DNA of 64,000 bases from Megalopta genalis (GCF_051020955.1 NC_135026.1:7664501-7728500), one strand, 5' to 3'. Counted from the first letter of the stretch, positions 20,951 to 33,206 are shown. Notes: generated from the sequence alone by a model not told the origin. A program made the numbers and translations.

Positions 20951-21570
20951 TAGGAGAGGACTAGTTCAACGTTCTCTTTGATCAAAGTCGTAAACACTTA
21001 TTTGCCTCTCGAGCTTAGCACGACGAACAATGTGAAATAATCAACTGCGCGAATGAGAGTTATGTTCCAATTTTGGAAAATTCCGCGAGACTGTTCATTG
21101 TTCGCAGAATTATTGATCGCGCCACCGAGTTCGATATCGCGAACCTGTCGCCGCTGCGTACGAATAGAAGGACGACGGAGAAGAGAACGAGCGTGACGAG
21201 ATAAGGCAGTCGCGTGAACCGACCTTTCGCTATCTTGTCGTTGCAGTGAACTACCGCGGCTCGGACAACAGAAGCGCGCGATAACGCGAGCTCGCGTCGC
21301 GGCCCGGTCAATTACAGAGTTACAGTTGTAGAATTAATTCGCGGGCAGAGCCCGGTCGTCGCGCTAAACAAACTGATTTTTCCCGATGGGTCCGGTCGTT
21401 TTATTGCCGTTAACGGGAGAAGGGGAACCGCGATCAGAGCGCCGGAATGCTCGAAGGAAGTCTGCCAAGACAACGTTTCCAACAAGAGTCGATCGCTTTC
21501 TATGAACTGCAATATAAAAATTTCGACGACGAACTTTTGTTTACGAAAAATTCAGGCCATTCAGATTTTT
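20951..21570. other. single-copy DNA
   Basis: GC-richer from 21100 to 21450, with no recognisable gene. Short ORFs (66-89 codons) are unassignable. Confidence 0.5.
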
Positions 21571-21690
21571 TATTTATTATTATTATTATTTATTCATTTC
21601 TTATTCATGATTTATATTATTATTTTATATTTATTTTTATATTTATTCATTTATTATTTATTATTATTTATTCTTTATTTATTCTGGCCG
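21571..21690. repeat. TTA/TTTA-rich simple repeat
   Basis: Run of TTATTATTATTATTTATTCA type variants over about 115 bp. The Tyr/Leu/Ile/Phe-rich ORFs across it are translations of the repeat. Confidence 0.9.
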
Positions 21691-22744
21691 ACGTCGAGAG
21701 GAATTCAGCGGTCTAACCTCGAACCTGCGACATAACCTCGATACCATGGGACAACGTCGAATCAATTTTGTCCACGAACAGTGAGCGACCGGACCACCGT
21801 GGAACGACTCGCGACGTTTTTGTTATTAATAGGACAACACTTTCGGCCCTTTCGTTGGTATTATCGAGAAGAAGATTTATCGAGGCGCGGCTCCTTAACG
21901 CGACCGGGAGACTAATGATTTATCGAGCCAGGAGCCGATCGCATTTTTCCGCGCCGGGCGCCTCCGGTTATTTATTAAGCCGGTGTTTTGCAACCGCGGA
22001 GCCCCCGGCGGAAAGCCGGTAAATCACCGGATCGGTGCCGGCGAATACAACGCGGCTCCAGATTAAGGAATATCGGCGTTGCTTGTCACAGAACGCCTCA
22101 CCCCCCACTCCTCCCGTTCCTTTGACCACCGTTCGCAGCAACCGCGGCCGCGGCCGCGCCGCGGAAAGCACCGATAGCCGTCGATTTACGGCTGCTTATT
22201 CGCGGGCCGACATTAATTTCCGTCGCTTATCGCCGATAACGTTGTTTATGGTGATTTCGTTTTAGCGGGGCCCGCGAGCCGATCGATCGGATCGGCCCGC
22301 GGCCCCCCGGCTCCGATCCCTCCCGCTGTTTCCACGAAACCTAATTTTTCCCTTTTGTTTCGCCCGGATTGTTCCCCGGTGCACAATAGTCCTCGTAATA
22401 ATCGCGTGTGTCGTTAGGGACCGTTCGCGGAGACCCCGCGCGGGAAATATCGGATCCACGGAATTCGGTTCCGTGCGAACCGAAAATATTCTCGGTGGAC
22501 CGTGAGAAATAGAAGTTAAGAAGTACACGTGTTCTCTTGTTTTCTGCAGAGTCAAGTCAGTCCTGAATAATGCAACTTTATTCGGGAATTATTCTAACGA
22601 CCTCGCTCTGTTTGGTATCTAGATGGGAGTTTGTAAGTGGATTTGGGGGATATTTGTGCGAAATAATAATTGAACATTTTGTGTACAAGCGAACGTGAAA
22701 GAATTTTAAAAGAAGTTAATGTAATTGAGGACATAATTGCATAA
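21691..22744. other. GC-rich single-copy block
   Basis: Non-repetitive and GC-rich from 21700 to 22520 (GCGGCCGCGGCCGCGCCGCG near 22142), with interspersed TTATTAAT, TAATGATTTAT and TTAATTTCC words. ORFs of up to 97 codons overlap on both strands without a recognisable domain. It is a candidate for regulatory DNA but has no direct evidence. Confidence 0.4.
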
Positions 22745-23200
22745 TTTTATAATTCTATGATTTTGTGATTTTAGGATGATATAATTCCATAATTGTATAA
22801 TTTTACAATTGTATGATTCTATAATTTTGTAATTCTGTAGTTCGATAATTCTATAATTCTATAATCCTATAATCCTATAATTCTATAATTCTATAATTTT
22901 ATAAATCTGTAGTTATGTAACTTTACAATTCTATAATCTCATTCCCTCATAATTCTATAATTCTGTAACTCTATAATTATATAATGCTATAATCCTACAA
23001 TTTTATAATTCTGTAATTCTATAATTCTATAATTCCATATTTTTATAATTCTATAATTCTATAATCATATAATCCTATTATTTTATAATTTTATGCATTT
23101 ACAACTCTATAATCCTATAATCTTGTATTTCTATAATCCTGTTATCCTAAATTCCATAATTCTATGATGCTAAATTCCATAATCTCATAATAAAATAAAG
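22745..23200. repeat. 8-bp minisatellite (ATAATTCT)n
   Basis: About 450 bp of ATAATTCT/ATAATCCT/ATAATTTT units, with occasional 9-bp or shortened units causing phase slips. Base changes are mainly at positions 5-7 of the unit. Confidence 0.92.
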
Positions 23201-24132
23201 TAAAAAATTGGATCAGTTGTAACCAACAGGACAGCATTTACAAACTCTCCAAATTCTCTCACCGTTCTCCACACGGTCTACCAATACATTTTCGCGGCGA
23301 ACGCATAAATTCGGCAGTCTAACGTTCCAAAGGTCCGACAACCGGGGGAATTTGACGCGACTAATTCCGGAGACTGTTTACGATACCGGTTAAAAATTTT
23401 TCTGCGGCCACCCTCGGCAGTCGGGCGCGGCGTGGCGCCCGGGGTAAATGGAAAACCGCGCGCGCGGTCACAGAAACCGTTCGCCGTCCGTGGGTTAATT
23501 CAATAAAACGAAGAGACACACGCGCGCGCGGCAAAATCTGCACGTGCGCGCGCGCGCGACCCGCTCGGCAGCGGGATTAAACGCCGGAGCCTGGTGCGCG
23601 GGGGGAGGGGTGTGTGTAACGAACGGGACGGCGGAAGGCACGACTGGTTCTCCCGCGTGGCACGGCGACCGCAAAAAAGATAGCGTTTGCGTGGTTTCCC
23701 CGTTGGAAAAACAAAAGAACCGGAAGGATAAACCGCGGCGAACAAGGCCGGAGGCGGTCGGCTAATAGGCTTAAGTTATTAAAAGGGGTCATCAGACGCG
23801 AGTATCGCGATCCGTCGGCTCCTTTTCCCAGAGACCGACACGGCTCCGTATAACAGACAATTGCAGCTTGGCCAGCTGTTTGGAAATGCGGACCGTCGCC
23901 GCAAAAGAGGCAACGTCGCAGAAGAGTCAACGCCGCGGAATTCGAAAAATATAGCTAATTCTCGTGTTGGCTGCTTCCGGTGTTCGAAGCCAGAAGGATA
24001 GCTTTGGCGCAACTATAGTCCTCACGCGGAAGAAGCATCTTTGGGTTTACGTTCCCCCTCCCTTCGTCTCCGTCTTCGGCGAATTGCCTTCTTCTCGCGC
24101 GAGGACTATACTCGATCCATCACCGATTTGTA
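23201..24132. other. GC-rich single-copy block with a CG/CA dinucleotide patch
   Basis: 23516-23562 holds alternating CACGCGCGCGCG and TGCGCGCGCGCG runs, which could adopt Z-DNA. The remainder is unique sequence with overlapping short ORFs (up to 117 codons) that I cannot assign. Confidence 0.5.
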
Positions 24133-24503
24133 TACAGGGTGTCAAAAAATGATGATATTTCTGGGAAAGGATGGATTCCTGAGGTCATTTGAATTAACTT
24201 TTCCCCTTGCAAAATTTTTCTCCGAGGCTTCGTTTACGAGTTATCAACGAAAAACACTGACCAGTGAGAGATCGCGCGTGACGGACGCCCCGCCCTAACG
24301 TTCACTGCCGTCGCGTCAGAAGGCCGGCGCGACACCGCAGTGTCCGCAAGAGCGGGGCGCCGCTCGCACTCGCTCTCCGATTGGTCCGTGTTTCTTCGTT
24401 GATAACTCGAGAACGAAGCCTCGGAGAAAATTTTTGCAAAGGAAAAAGTTGTTTCAAATGACCTCAGGAGTCTCTCACTTTCCCGGAATTTTGGGAAACT
24501 CTA
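24133..24503 (-). mobile_element. foldback element, copy C
   Basis: It starts TACAGGGTGTCAAAAAATGA and ends near TTTTGGGAAACTCTA. The arms include CTCCGAGGCTTCGTTTACGA ... AACGAAAAACACTGACC and the inverted GGTCCGTGTTTCTTCGTTGA ... GAAAAAGTTGTTTC. Its loop (GACGGACGCCCCGCCC ... CTGCCGTCGCGTC) is the reverse complement of the loop in copy E, so this copy is in the opposite orientation. No ORF. Confidence 0.92.
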
Positions 24504-26055
24504 GACATCCCCGCGACTAAGACAGTTAGTTGGGCCAGTGGGCCCAGGACGAAACGGTGCCTTTCTTCTTCCCTCATTGCTCCATCATTTACAGCGCCAT
24601 CCAGAGGAACATCAGCACCAGGAACATACCAGAAGGAACAGGACTTTTCTCCTCGTTAGCCCTAGAAGAGCCAACAGCCCGGCATCACCGAAGAGAACGA
24701 TGTTCGTCCGATCGAGGATGAGAGATGCTCGTCCCGATTCGGCCGAAGTGTGGCCCTCGTGGCGGAGCCCGGAGACGAGCCCGACGATTCCGCGAGACAA
24801 TGGTCGCCGGGGAAAGTTTCCTGGAGCATCGTTTCAGAAACTTTCAACCGTTCGTCAAGAACGCAGAAAACAACGGAGGGCCTTGGTTGTGCGCGCAGAG
24901 GCGCACAAAAGCAGAGAAATGGAGAGAGAGAGAGAGAGAGAGAGAGTCAGAGAGGGGTGGGGGTAGCGTTCTCTCCCTCGAATCATCGCGGATTCTCGCG
25001 GTACAATTCCTTGAAGGTTGACAAAGAGCCAGCGGGGCTCCGGGCGGTATGAAAATCTCGCGAAAATTAAAAATCGACGTCCCGGCCTGGAGGATGCCTC
25101 GGGAAAGGGTTGAAAGAAGCCAGGGAACACGCGCGAGCGAGCACCGGGGGGGGGGGGGGCTGGCGAGGTATGCGCGGAGGGTGAAAAGGCGGGATACGAT
25201 ATGAGTGGAATGCTTTACGACCCCATTTTTCAGAAGATCACCTCCTCCGCCCCACCCCCACCCCGGCCCACCACGCCGCCCTTTCTTCCGCCGCACTTAT
25301 TTTCCTCCGGTAGCCCCGGCTCCTCGCCACTCCTTTCGCTGCTCCTTCGCCTCCCTTCGTCTTCCCGCCGCCCCACCAGCCCCTCGCCGCCGCCCTGCGA
25401 TCCTGCGCCACCCTCCACAACACCGCGGCTCTCGATGCTCCCCGCGGATTCACCGGGCGCGTCCGTCCTCCCGTGTATTTGCATACTGCAGGATCGCTCG
25501 CTTGATTTCACACGGGCTCCTCGATCATCGAACCGAAATTTAAAGGCGCCCGCTCGCAGACCGCCCGCGAGCGCGGCTTAAAAGCGTCATATTTTACGGG
25601 CTCCGCGCCAGCCCCAACCTCCCCCCCCCCTTTTGTTAGCCCGCGGGGTCGGTCAGACGTTCTGCGCGAATTTGCCGGACCCTGCCACTTCCCTCAGCTC
25701 CACAAGAAGCTGCAACAACAAGATCGGGAATTTTTAAGGGAAACCCATTCTAGATTGACCTTTTAGGAGCCATAATTGGGCACTCACAATCGGCGCCTGG
25801 TGATATTAATGCGCAAATATACAGGTATCATTGTTGAGGCTTTAGGAGCTGATGGCGCCTAATGCTCGAGCTGAATCGGAACTGATCAAAATTTATTATC
25901 GGTAGTATTATCTTAAAATCTTTGGAGAGCTAGACAGTGCAAGGTCCAATAGGTCCTGAAGGTCACATTTCTACCTGAAGCAGAGAAGGTGTATTGAGAG
26001 TCGCTTTTCATCCGTCATACAATCGTGCTATGACTTTACTATGGCGTACGAGCTT
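24504..26055. other. GC-rich single-copy block with simple repeats
   Basis: Contains a GA run (24918-24948), a G run (25146-25160), C-rich stretches (25240-25400 and 25618-25632) and otherwise unique DNA. Several ORFs of 90-150 codons are open in multiple frames and rich in Pro, Ser and Arg. They are not credible genes. AT content rises after about 25740, where nothing is recognised. Confidence 0.45.
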
Positions 26056-26345
26056 GGTCCATCCTAACCCAGGTCCCAGACCTGATGCAGGCCCAACCCA
26101 AACTTAACGCAGGTCTAACCCAGGCCTATCCTAGATCTAATCCAGGCCTAACCCAGGACTAATCGAGGCCTAACCCAGGTCTAACCCAGGTTATGTCAGA
26201 GTCTAATCCGCAATCACTGAAGAATACAATGAGGAGTCTCACTAAGATCTAATCCAGGCTTAATCCAGGTCTAATCCAGGTCTAATCCAGGCCTATCTCA
26301 GGTCTAATCCAGGTCCAACCCAGGTCTAAATTAGATTTACTCCGG
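26056..26345. repeat. degenerate 11-12-bp repeat (AGGTCTAACCC-type)
   Basis: Runs of CAGGTCTAATCC, CAGGCCTAACCC and CAGGTCTAACCC units, interrupted by a duplicated segment containing TCACTGAA and GTCTCACTA (near 26213 and 26348). The units resemble insect telomere words but lack the uniform TTAGG register. Confidence 0.85.
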
Positions 26346-26579
26346 AATCACTGAAAGACATAATGAGAAGTCTCACTATGCGCTGCATTTATAGTCCAGT
26401 ATTATTTATAGTAAGTCACATAGTCAGCTCTTGAGAACAATCACCTGGAGATTAAAAAAAATCTAAAGACCCCGCTATGAATACCGGTGGCGTCTTGAGA
26501 CCATGATTAAAAGCCAGCAGTATACACGTGTTGAACCAACAGACCCCAACCATTAGAAAGCCTTCTCTCCTTCTTCTAT

Positions 26580-26706
26580 TTATATTATGTTAATATATTA
26601 TATTATATTATATCATATTAATTATGTTAAACATGTTATATTATATTAATTACTTTATATTATATCATATTAATAATGTTATATTATATTACATTAATTA
26701 CAATAA
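26580..26706. repeat. AT-rich simple repeat beside the left inverted arm
   Basis: TATATTATATTAAT-type variants. It mirrors the longer AT array outside the right arm (28400-28640) and belongs to the same inverted duplication. Confidence 0.85.
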
Positions 26707-26832
26707 AAAGATAAAATATACATGGATATTCGCATATTATCAATAAATATCATTTCCTGCTGGGAGGCCCATGCTGCTGTTTGGAGGTTACGGTAACCTC
26801 TACCTACTCAACGTATTAGACAATTGCACACG
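26707..26832 (+). repeat. left arm of a 1.7-kb inverted repeat
   Basis: ATCAATAAATATCATTTCCT, CTGCTGTTTGGAGGTTAC, the odd palindrome GAGGTTACGGTAACCTC, then TATTAGACAATTG. All recur inverted at 28250-28398 with high identity. The spacer is about 1.4 kb. Confidence 0.9.
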
Positions 26833-28249
26833 AGGAACCGAACAAACGAAGAAAATAAAACAACCAAGAAGAAGCAACGCCGGAAGAAGCAAAAGTCATT
26901 TCAAAGTAGACCAGAAACGAATTCTTCCGTCCAATAACTTCAACGTGGCCCAGTCGCTGCACCGCCGTTTCACGCAACACACGCCGCGGCGGCACAGTCG
27001 CGCACGTTTTAATCGCCGCGTCGGCAACGCGCGAGCAGGGACAGCAGCCATTAGCGCTTCAATCAATTCCGCAAATATATTCCGGCATAATTACCGACGC
27101 GTTCGCGCGGTAACAAGCGAGCGGTACGCAACTTGCTTGCCCGGCGGGTAGGAAGAGGGGGCTCTTGCAAGGTTGTTAAAAGTCCGTGCTAGTTCGAGGA
27201 TGTTTCTCCGGGATTAGCGTCGACGGGAGATCAACGGGCGCCCCGACCTCGCCCGCCCTTTGCTACTCATTATTTCATCCCGTCTCCGCTGTTCGCGTCC
27301 AATAAACGTTGGGGCTCGATTGGTCCAGTTTCCCCGGGGTTTAACGCTCCTCGGGGATTCTGGGTTATTCGGCGGCAGTAAAATTTTGAAACGCGCGGCA
27401 TGCCCGGTATATATCGATCAAATGATATTCAACCGGAACGAATTAAGACGAGAAGGAAACCGGGACTCTCGGAGCACAAGCGGCCACCGCGAGGGACGGG
27501 ATGGTGGACGAACGTCGCCGCCGTGGAATCGTATCGACCTTCTTTCGTCACCCTTGCCCCCCTCCCCCTGCTTCTCCTGTGTCGAGAGGTCAACCAGCTT
27601 CGAGGGAAAATTCGCCGGTTTCATTCCGGGTCTAGACTCTTGAAGCCGAGGTCGCCGCTTGCACTCGTATTTTCCTATTTCAATTTCAAGGGTGGAACAT
27701 TTGCCCGGGCTATTTTGAATGCTGCCGCTCCTCCTCCACGCTGCATGCTCCCGACGCCGACGCGATTTTTCTATGCAATTCTACCGCGGCCTATTTCGAA
27801 CGGCGGACCAACCAGGACCACTCTGACCGGTGCTCGCCGTGGAATTAATAACGACGACGGAAAAAGACGACTTCGGGGATCGGTAATGTATTGACGATTG
27901 TTGGGCAGCGGGCTGGAACACGCGGAGAGCTGGACAAAATTATTGGGTGGGGTTAGGTGCGGGGGATCGAGGTTGGGGTTTGGAGGTTATGAAGCTTAGA
28001 GGAGCGGTTAACTTGGACGTGAATTGAACTTGAATGTGGACTGCAGTTGGACAAGTATGAAGTAGCGAATTTGGAGATTTGTTAAAGTTTGAGGAATATT
28101 ATTGAAACAATTATTGGACAATTATTGAAATGGTATAGGTGCTAAATTTGGACAGTTGCTAAACTTGGTCGTTACAAGAAATCGAAAAATATTATAATTG
28201 GTCGAGTGCTGAAATTGAAAGAATGTTCAAATTTGTTTATTAGAATTTA
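26833..28249. other. spacer of the inverted repeat; GC-rich single-copy block
   Basis: 26930-27900 is GC-rich and unique, with a 164-codon ORF (27400-27894) and others overlapping it; no domain recognised. 27900-28250 has GNACTTGGAC-type words that become a loose tandem beyond the right arm. The block may be an ordinary stretch caught between inverted copies, or the body of an element; I cannot tell. Confidence 0.45.
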
Positions 28250-28398
28250 TTGTGTACAATTGTCTAATACATTGAGTAGATAGAGGTTACCATAACCTCC
28301 AAACAGCAGCAGCATCGTGGAGCTCCTGGATCCTCAGCAGGAAATGATATTTATTGATAATATGTGAATATCTATGTATGTATATTTTGTCTCTTTAT
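28250..28398 (-). repeat. right arm of the 1.7-kb inverted repeat
   Basis: On the minus strand it reads ATCAATAAATATCATTTCCT, then GCTGCTGTTTGGAGGTTATG and TATTAGACAATTG, matching the left arm except for a short insertion between the second and first blocks. Confidence 0.9.
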
Positions 28399-28399
28399 T

Positions 28400-28640
28400 A
28401 TAACTGATATAATTATAATATAATATAATATAATTATAATATAATATAATATAATATAATATAATATAATATAATATAATATAATATAATATAATATAAT
28501 ATAATATAATATAATATAATATAATATAATATAATATAATATAATATAATATAATATAATATAATATAATATAATATAATATAACATTAATATATAATTA
28601 AATATATAATTTAATATAATATAGCATAATTAATATAATA
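28400..28640. repeat. (ATAAT)n microsatellite
   Basis: About 170 bp of uninterrupted ATAAT pentamers (about 28426-28583) with less regular flanks. The Tyr-Ile-Leu-rich ORF over it is a translation artefact. Confidence 0.96.
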
Positions 28641-29065
28641 TAATACAGCCAAAGTACTATACTTGGACAGTTCTTGAACTTGAACAGGTACTAAGCTTGA
28701 ACATATCCAAAACTTGGAAATGTGATTCAACTTTTTTTTAATAGCAAAATTAACAAGAAGCATTTTAGTCATTGCACAATAAACTAGTCCTATTAACATT
28801 CAAAAGAAATTCAAGACATTTAATGGAGTTTTGAAAAAGTTATTACATTTTGAAAAGTGAACGAACACTTATTGTCAGGGGCTGTACTAAACGTGGACAA
28901 TTTTCACTTACAAGTACTAAACTTGAACATGTCCTAAACCTGACGAAATATTAAACTTGCACATGTTCCAGTGGCTGACATCAAACTCGAACAAATATGA
29001 AATCTGAACAAGTGCTAAACTTGGACAAAAAATAAACTCCCAAAAACTGCAGATTTACTAAAAAT
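28641..29065. repeat. loose tandem of ACTAAACTTGGACAA-type words
   Basis: Repeated words such as TACTAAGCTTGAACA, GTACTAAACTTGAACATG and GTGCTAAACTTGGACA occur at irregular 15-35-bp intervals. The same word type starts at about 28020, before the right inverted arm. An old, strongly diverged minisatellite. Confidence 0.6.
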
Positions 29066-29510
29066 TGAGTTACCATCGAGGGTGAACCGAACTATATGCC
29101 CCATTTTTTTTTTCGCCAATCATAAAACCATTTCGATTATCACTCAAACCTAACCCAGGTATTATTCGGCGGATAAATCGTGAGTCGCGCAGGAATGTCA
29201 AATTCAGCATGGGGTGGATGTGTATGCGTGCGTGTGGTGCGTTCGTCGGTAGCGTTTCCCCGATCGACGTCCATCAACGAGGACCGTTTGAAAGGCTGAA
29301 AGCAGCAGAAACGAGGCGGAAGGGTGGAAAGTGGCTGACTTTTTGGGTTGGACCCTTAGAGAGGACGGCCGAGGTATAAGAAATAATAAACGAGACCATT
29401 AAGTCCGTGAATTTTCTTGGTCCACGAGGGTGGAAGAGAACGAGGCGAAAGAACAAACGCCCCTGAGCTTGCAGTCTTTACATCTCATGGTCTTTATATT
29501 TTCATACTGA
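29066..29510. other. single-copy DNA
   Basis: Unique sequence with a GTGTGCGTGCGTG patch near 29222. No feature recognised. Confidence 0.5.
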
Positions 29511-30547
29511 CCCTCTCCCTCTCTTCATGTCTCCCTCCCTCTCGCTCTTCTGTCGCACTCCACCCCCCCTCTCTCTCTCACTCGTTTCTCTCTTCACTCT
29601 TTCTTTTTAACTTTTTACTCTTCTTTTCTTTTTACTGTTCTGTTTCTCACTGTTCTCTCTTTTACTGTTCTCTATTTTACTGTTCTCACTTTTACTATTC
29701 TCTCTTTTAGTGTTCTCTCTATTTGCTGTTGTCACCTTTACTGTTTTCTTATTTACTATTCTCTCAATTACAGTTTTCGCATTACTGTCTCTCTTATTGT
29801 TTCTCTGCCTTTCGCTGTTCTCGCTTTTACTGTTCTTTCTTTCACTATCCTCTCTATTACTGTTCTAGCTTTTACTGTTCTGTCGTGTACTGTTCTCTCT
29901 TTTACTGTCTCCTTTGTGATTGTTCCCACTTTTAATGTTCTCTCTTTTACTGCTCTCACTTTTACTGTTCTCTCTTTTAATGTTCTCACTTTTACTGTTC
30001 TCTCTTTTACTGTTTTCGTTGTAATTGTTCTCTCTTTTAATGCTCCCCCAATTACTTTTAGTGTTCTCTTTTTCACTGTTTCTTCTTCAACTGTTCTATC
30101 TTTTACTGTTCTTTCCAATACTAGTCTCTCTTTTACTGCTCTCGTTTTTATTGGTCTTTCTTTTACTGTTCTCGCTTTTGCTGTTTCCTTTGTAAAGGTT
30201 CTCACTTTTACTGTTCTCTCTTTTACTGTTTCCATTTTTACTGTTCCCACTTTTAATGTTCTCTCAATTACTGTCCTCTCTTTTAATGTTCTCTGAATTA
30301 CTGTTCTCTCTTTTAGTGTTTTCTTTTCCATTGTTTTTTCTTCAACTGTTTTCTCTTTTACTGTTCTCTCTATTATTGGTCTCTCTTTTTTACTGTTCCC
30401 GCTTCTACTAGTCTCTCTTTTAGTGTCTTCCCTCTCACCTTTCTTTTTCCCTCTTTTACACTCCCTTTCACACTTCTCCCTCTTCTCTCCCTGTTCCGCA
30501 CTCAATCTTTTCTCCCTATCTATCTTTCATTTTTCCCTCTCTTCTCT

Positions 30548-30580
<33 letters not shown>
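29511..30580. repeat. 15-bp pyrimidine-rich minisatellite ending in (CT)n
   Basis: From about 29620 to 30400 the unit TTTACTGTTCTCTCT recurs with point changes. Before and after it the sequence is irregular CT-rich, and 30551-30580 is a CT run. Because 15 is divisible by 3, the minus strand stays open for 245 codons (29768-30505) as a Lys-Glu-Arg-Thr-Val pentapeptide repeat, and the plus strand is open for 126 codons. I do not call a gene. Confidence 0.95.
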
Positions 30581-30582
<2 letters not shown>

Positions 30583-30952
30583 TCTGATCTCCGTCCTTCT
30601 TCTCTCTCTATCCCCCTTTCACCCTTCTCTCACTTCCGCTCTCAGTTTTTTCTTCTCCCTCTACCTCTCGTTTACCCTTCCCCCTCCACCCACTCGCCCC
30701 ACTCCACCCCGTCACCCTCGTGTCCCGACGCGCCAAAAGAGCGGCGGAGGCTCAGTCGGCGCGGCGGTCGCACGGCGGACTTCGTAAATTTGTAAAAATA
30801 TTCCGGCGTGTAATCTGCGCATGGTTTGTTTGCGGACCGGCGCGGCACGGCGCGGCGCGGCGCGGCGTGGCCGGGGGAATCGAGAGGACGCGAATTGAAA
30901 TCAAATGCCTGTGCCGAACCAGCGAAAGAGAGAGAAAGAGAAAGATACATAT

Positions 30953-30995
<43 letters not shown>

Positions 30996-31440
30996 CTCTC
31001 CGCATTCCTTGGACCCCTCGTTCCATCCAGATTACAATGTCAATGGAACCGTCGAAACGGTGTTTTCGCAGGGAATAAAGAGATTCCTTTCCGTATCAAG
31101 CGGCGATCAAACGATTACGGAGCCCGCGGTATCGAGGACCACGAGACGGGCAAACAAACGTAAATTTCTAAAGACTGTCTGGCCGCCGAGCCGGTGCGCC
31201 CGAAAAGTATACTGCCAAAGTGCTTTTCCCCGGGGCGAATACTGTTTCGCCGATTCACTCGGCGTGCCCGGTGGCACGCCGAATCGCTGAGATTATTTCC
31301 ACGGTTTTGTTGCGCGCCGGCAAATTCAATTCGCGGGAGCCGGAGCCGAAAGGTCAAAGCCGGCGATTGCTCTTTCCGCAGTCTCTGAATCCTAATGCGT
31401 AGAGAATAATGCACTTAAAACCGTTTCGATTGTTCATTTG
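30581..31440. other. GC-rich block with simple repeats
   Basis: Contains GCGCGGCGCGGCGCGG units (30839-30868) and a GA run (30955-30990). The rest is unique sequence with several overlapping ORFs of up to 154 codons and no domain. No gene supported. Confidence 0.5.
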
Positions 31441-32600
31441 TGCCAGGTTCGTGCAGAGCTATATTGTTAGTATTTTGTTCGGTTAGGTCTTAAGCGAAAG
31501 AACTATTGTATATTTTATAGAGTCGGGTGAGAGGTTAGGTGTGGGTTGAGCCTGGATTAGAAGTAGAAAATATCATCTCAAATAGAAAAATTATTTCTTG
31601 TTGTTATTTTATTTATTTCGGTCTGAATTAGGTCTGAAGTCCAAGAATTATTATATTGTTGATATTTTATTTCATTAGACTTCGATTAGGTCTCAGTTAA
31701 TATTCGATTAGGTCTGAGTTAGTTTCAGTTTAGAGAAACTATTATATTGTTGCTATTTTATTTAATTAGATCTGGATTAGGTCTGATGCCCAAGAATTAT
31801 TATATTGTTGATATTTTATTTAATTCGACTTGGTTTTGGTCTCAGTTAATTTTCAATTAGGTCTGAGTTAGTTTCAGTTTGGAGAAACTATTATATTGTT
31901 GCTATTTTATTTAATTAGATCTGGATTAGGTCTGAATCCCAAGTATTATTATGTTGTTGATATTTTATTTAATTCGACTTGGATTAGATCTAAGTTAATA
32001 TTCGATTAGGTCTGAGTTAGTTTCAGTTTGGAGAAACTATTATATTGTTGCTATTTTATTCAATTAGTTCTGGATTAGGTCTGAAGCTCAAGATATTATT
32101 ATATTAATATATTATTATATTATTATATTATTATAGTATTATAATCGGGGTTAGTTTTGCATTAGCTCGGAACTAGTTCTAGATTATAACTGCTTTAGTC
32201 ATATGTTAGGTTTGGGTTAGGTCCATTTTATTCAGTTAGATTTAAGTTAGGTGTGAAGCAAAAAAAGTATTATATTTCTATTATTTTATTGAGTCAAATG
32301 AAGATTAGGTTTCGGTTAAGTTTGGGTTAAGCCTGAATTAAATCTAGATTAAGGTCTGAAGTAGAAAAATGATTTATTATTGCTATTTTATTCAATTCGG
32401 TCTGAATGAGCTCTGAAGCCCCAGAATTTTTATATTATTGATATTTTATTCAATTAGGTTTGGATTAGGTCGCAGTTAATTCTCGATTAGGTCTAGATTA
32501 GAGCTGGTTTAGTTTCCGTTTAGAAAAACTATTATATTGTTACTGTTTTGTTCAATTATATCTGGATTAGGCCTGAGAAAAGCCCGAGAATGATTATATT
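31441..32600. repeat. 149-bp satellite-like array, degenerate at both ends
   Basis: The word GGTCTGAGTTAGTTTCAGTT recurs at 31711, 31860 and 32009, exactly 149 bp apart. Each unit contains two related halves built on ATTATATTGTTGMTATTTTA and a GATTAGGTCTGA word. More diverged relatives continue to about 32600, and the start (31480-31560) is only loosely related. Confidence 0.92.
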
Positions 32601-32985
32601 ATTATATTGCAAATCAATCGAATTGCCAATATATTATACCTTGTCGTCTTTCGATTACAAACTGTGGTTACTTTTTTCTAAGCTGTTACGTGAAACGACT
32701 TCGTCAACATCGACCAAGTGTTTCATCGTAAAATTCACGTAAAAATCATCGATTAATTTTTCACAGTCTATTTGCTAGATGGCTAATCCGCATCTCGAAA
32801 ATCGCTTAGGCTGTGAAGTTTTTCTGCACGGCATTCATTCGACTATGAAGTTTTCTGAAGATCAAACGGGGCCGAGGGACGAAGATCCCGTGAAACAGTG
32901 CGCGCGAATAAACCAGGCCAAGATCGTGTGCGCTGGATCGTTGGTTCAGCTACGCGGAGATCTAGGGCGCGCTGCGATCCTCTCC
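32601..32985. other. single-copy DNA
   Basis: Unique sequence, mixed composition, no recognisable feature. Confidence 0.5.
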
Positions 32986-33084
32986 CCCCCTCTCTCTCAC
33001 TCCCTTTTTCTCACTTACTATTTTCCCTCTTTCATTCACTGATTCAATATTTTCTATCTCACTCGCTACTCACTCACTATTCTC

Positions 33085-33115
<31 letters not shown>

Positions 33116-33170
33116 GATTTCTTTCACTATTCTCTCTCTCTCCCTCTCGCTCTCTCTCTGACTCACTCAC

Positions 33171-33206
<36 letters not shown>

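Noticed and set aside
26056..26345. Interstitial telomere repeat
   Set aside because: Units are 11-12 bp TCTAACCCAGG/TCTAATCCAGG words without a TTAGG register.
28372..28587. Tyr/Ile/Leu-rich hydrophobic ORF
   Set aside because: Direct translation of the (ATAAT)n microsatellite.
29768..30505. Repetitive 245-codon protein gene
   Set aside because: Entirely explained by a 15-bp tandem repeat whose length is a multiple of 3; both strands are open over part of it.
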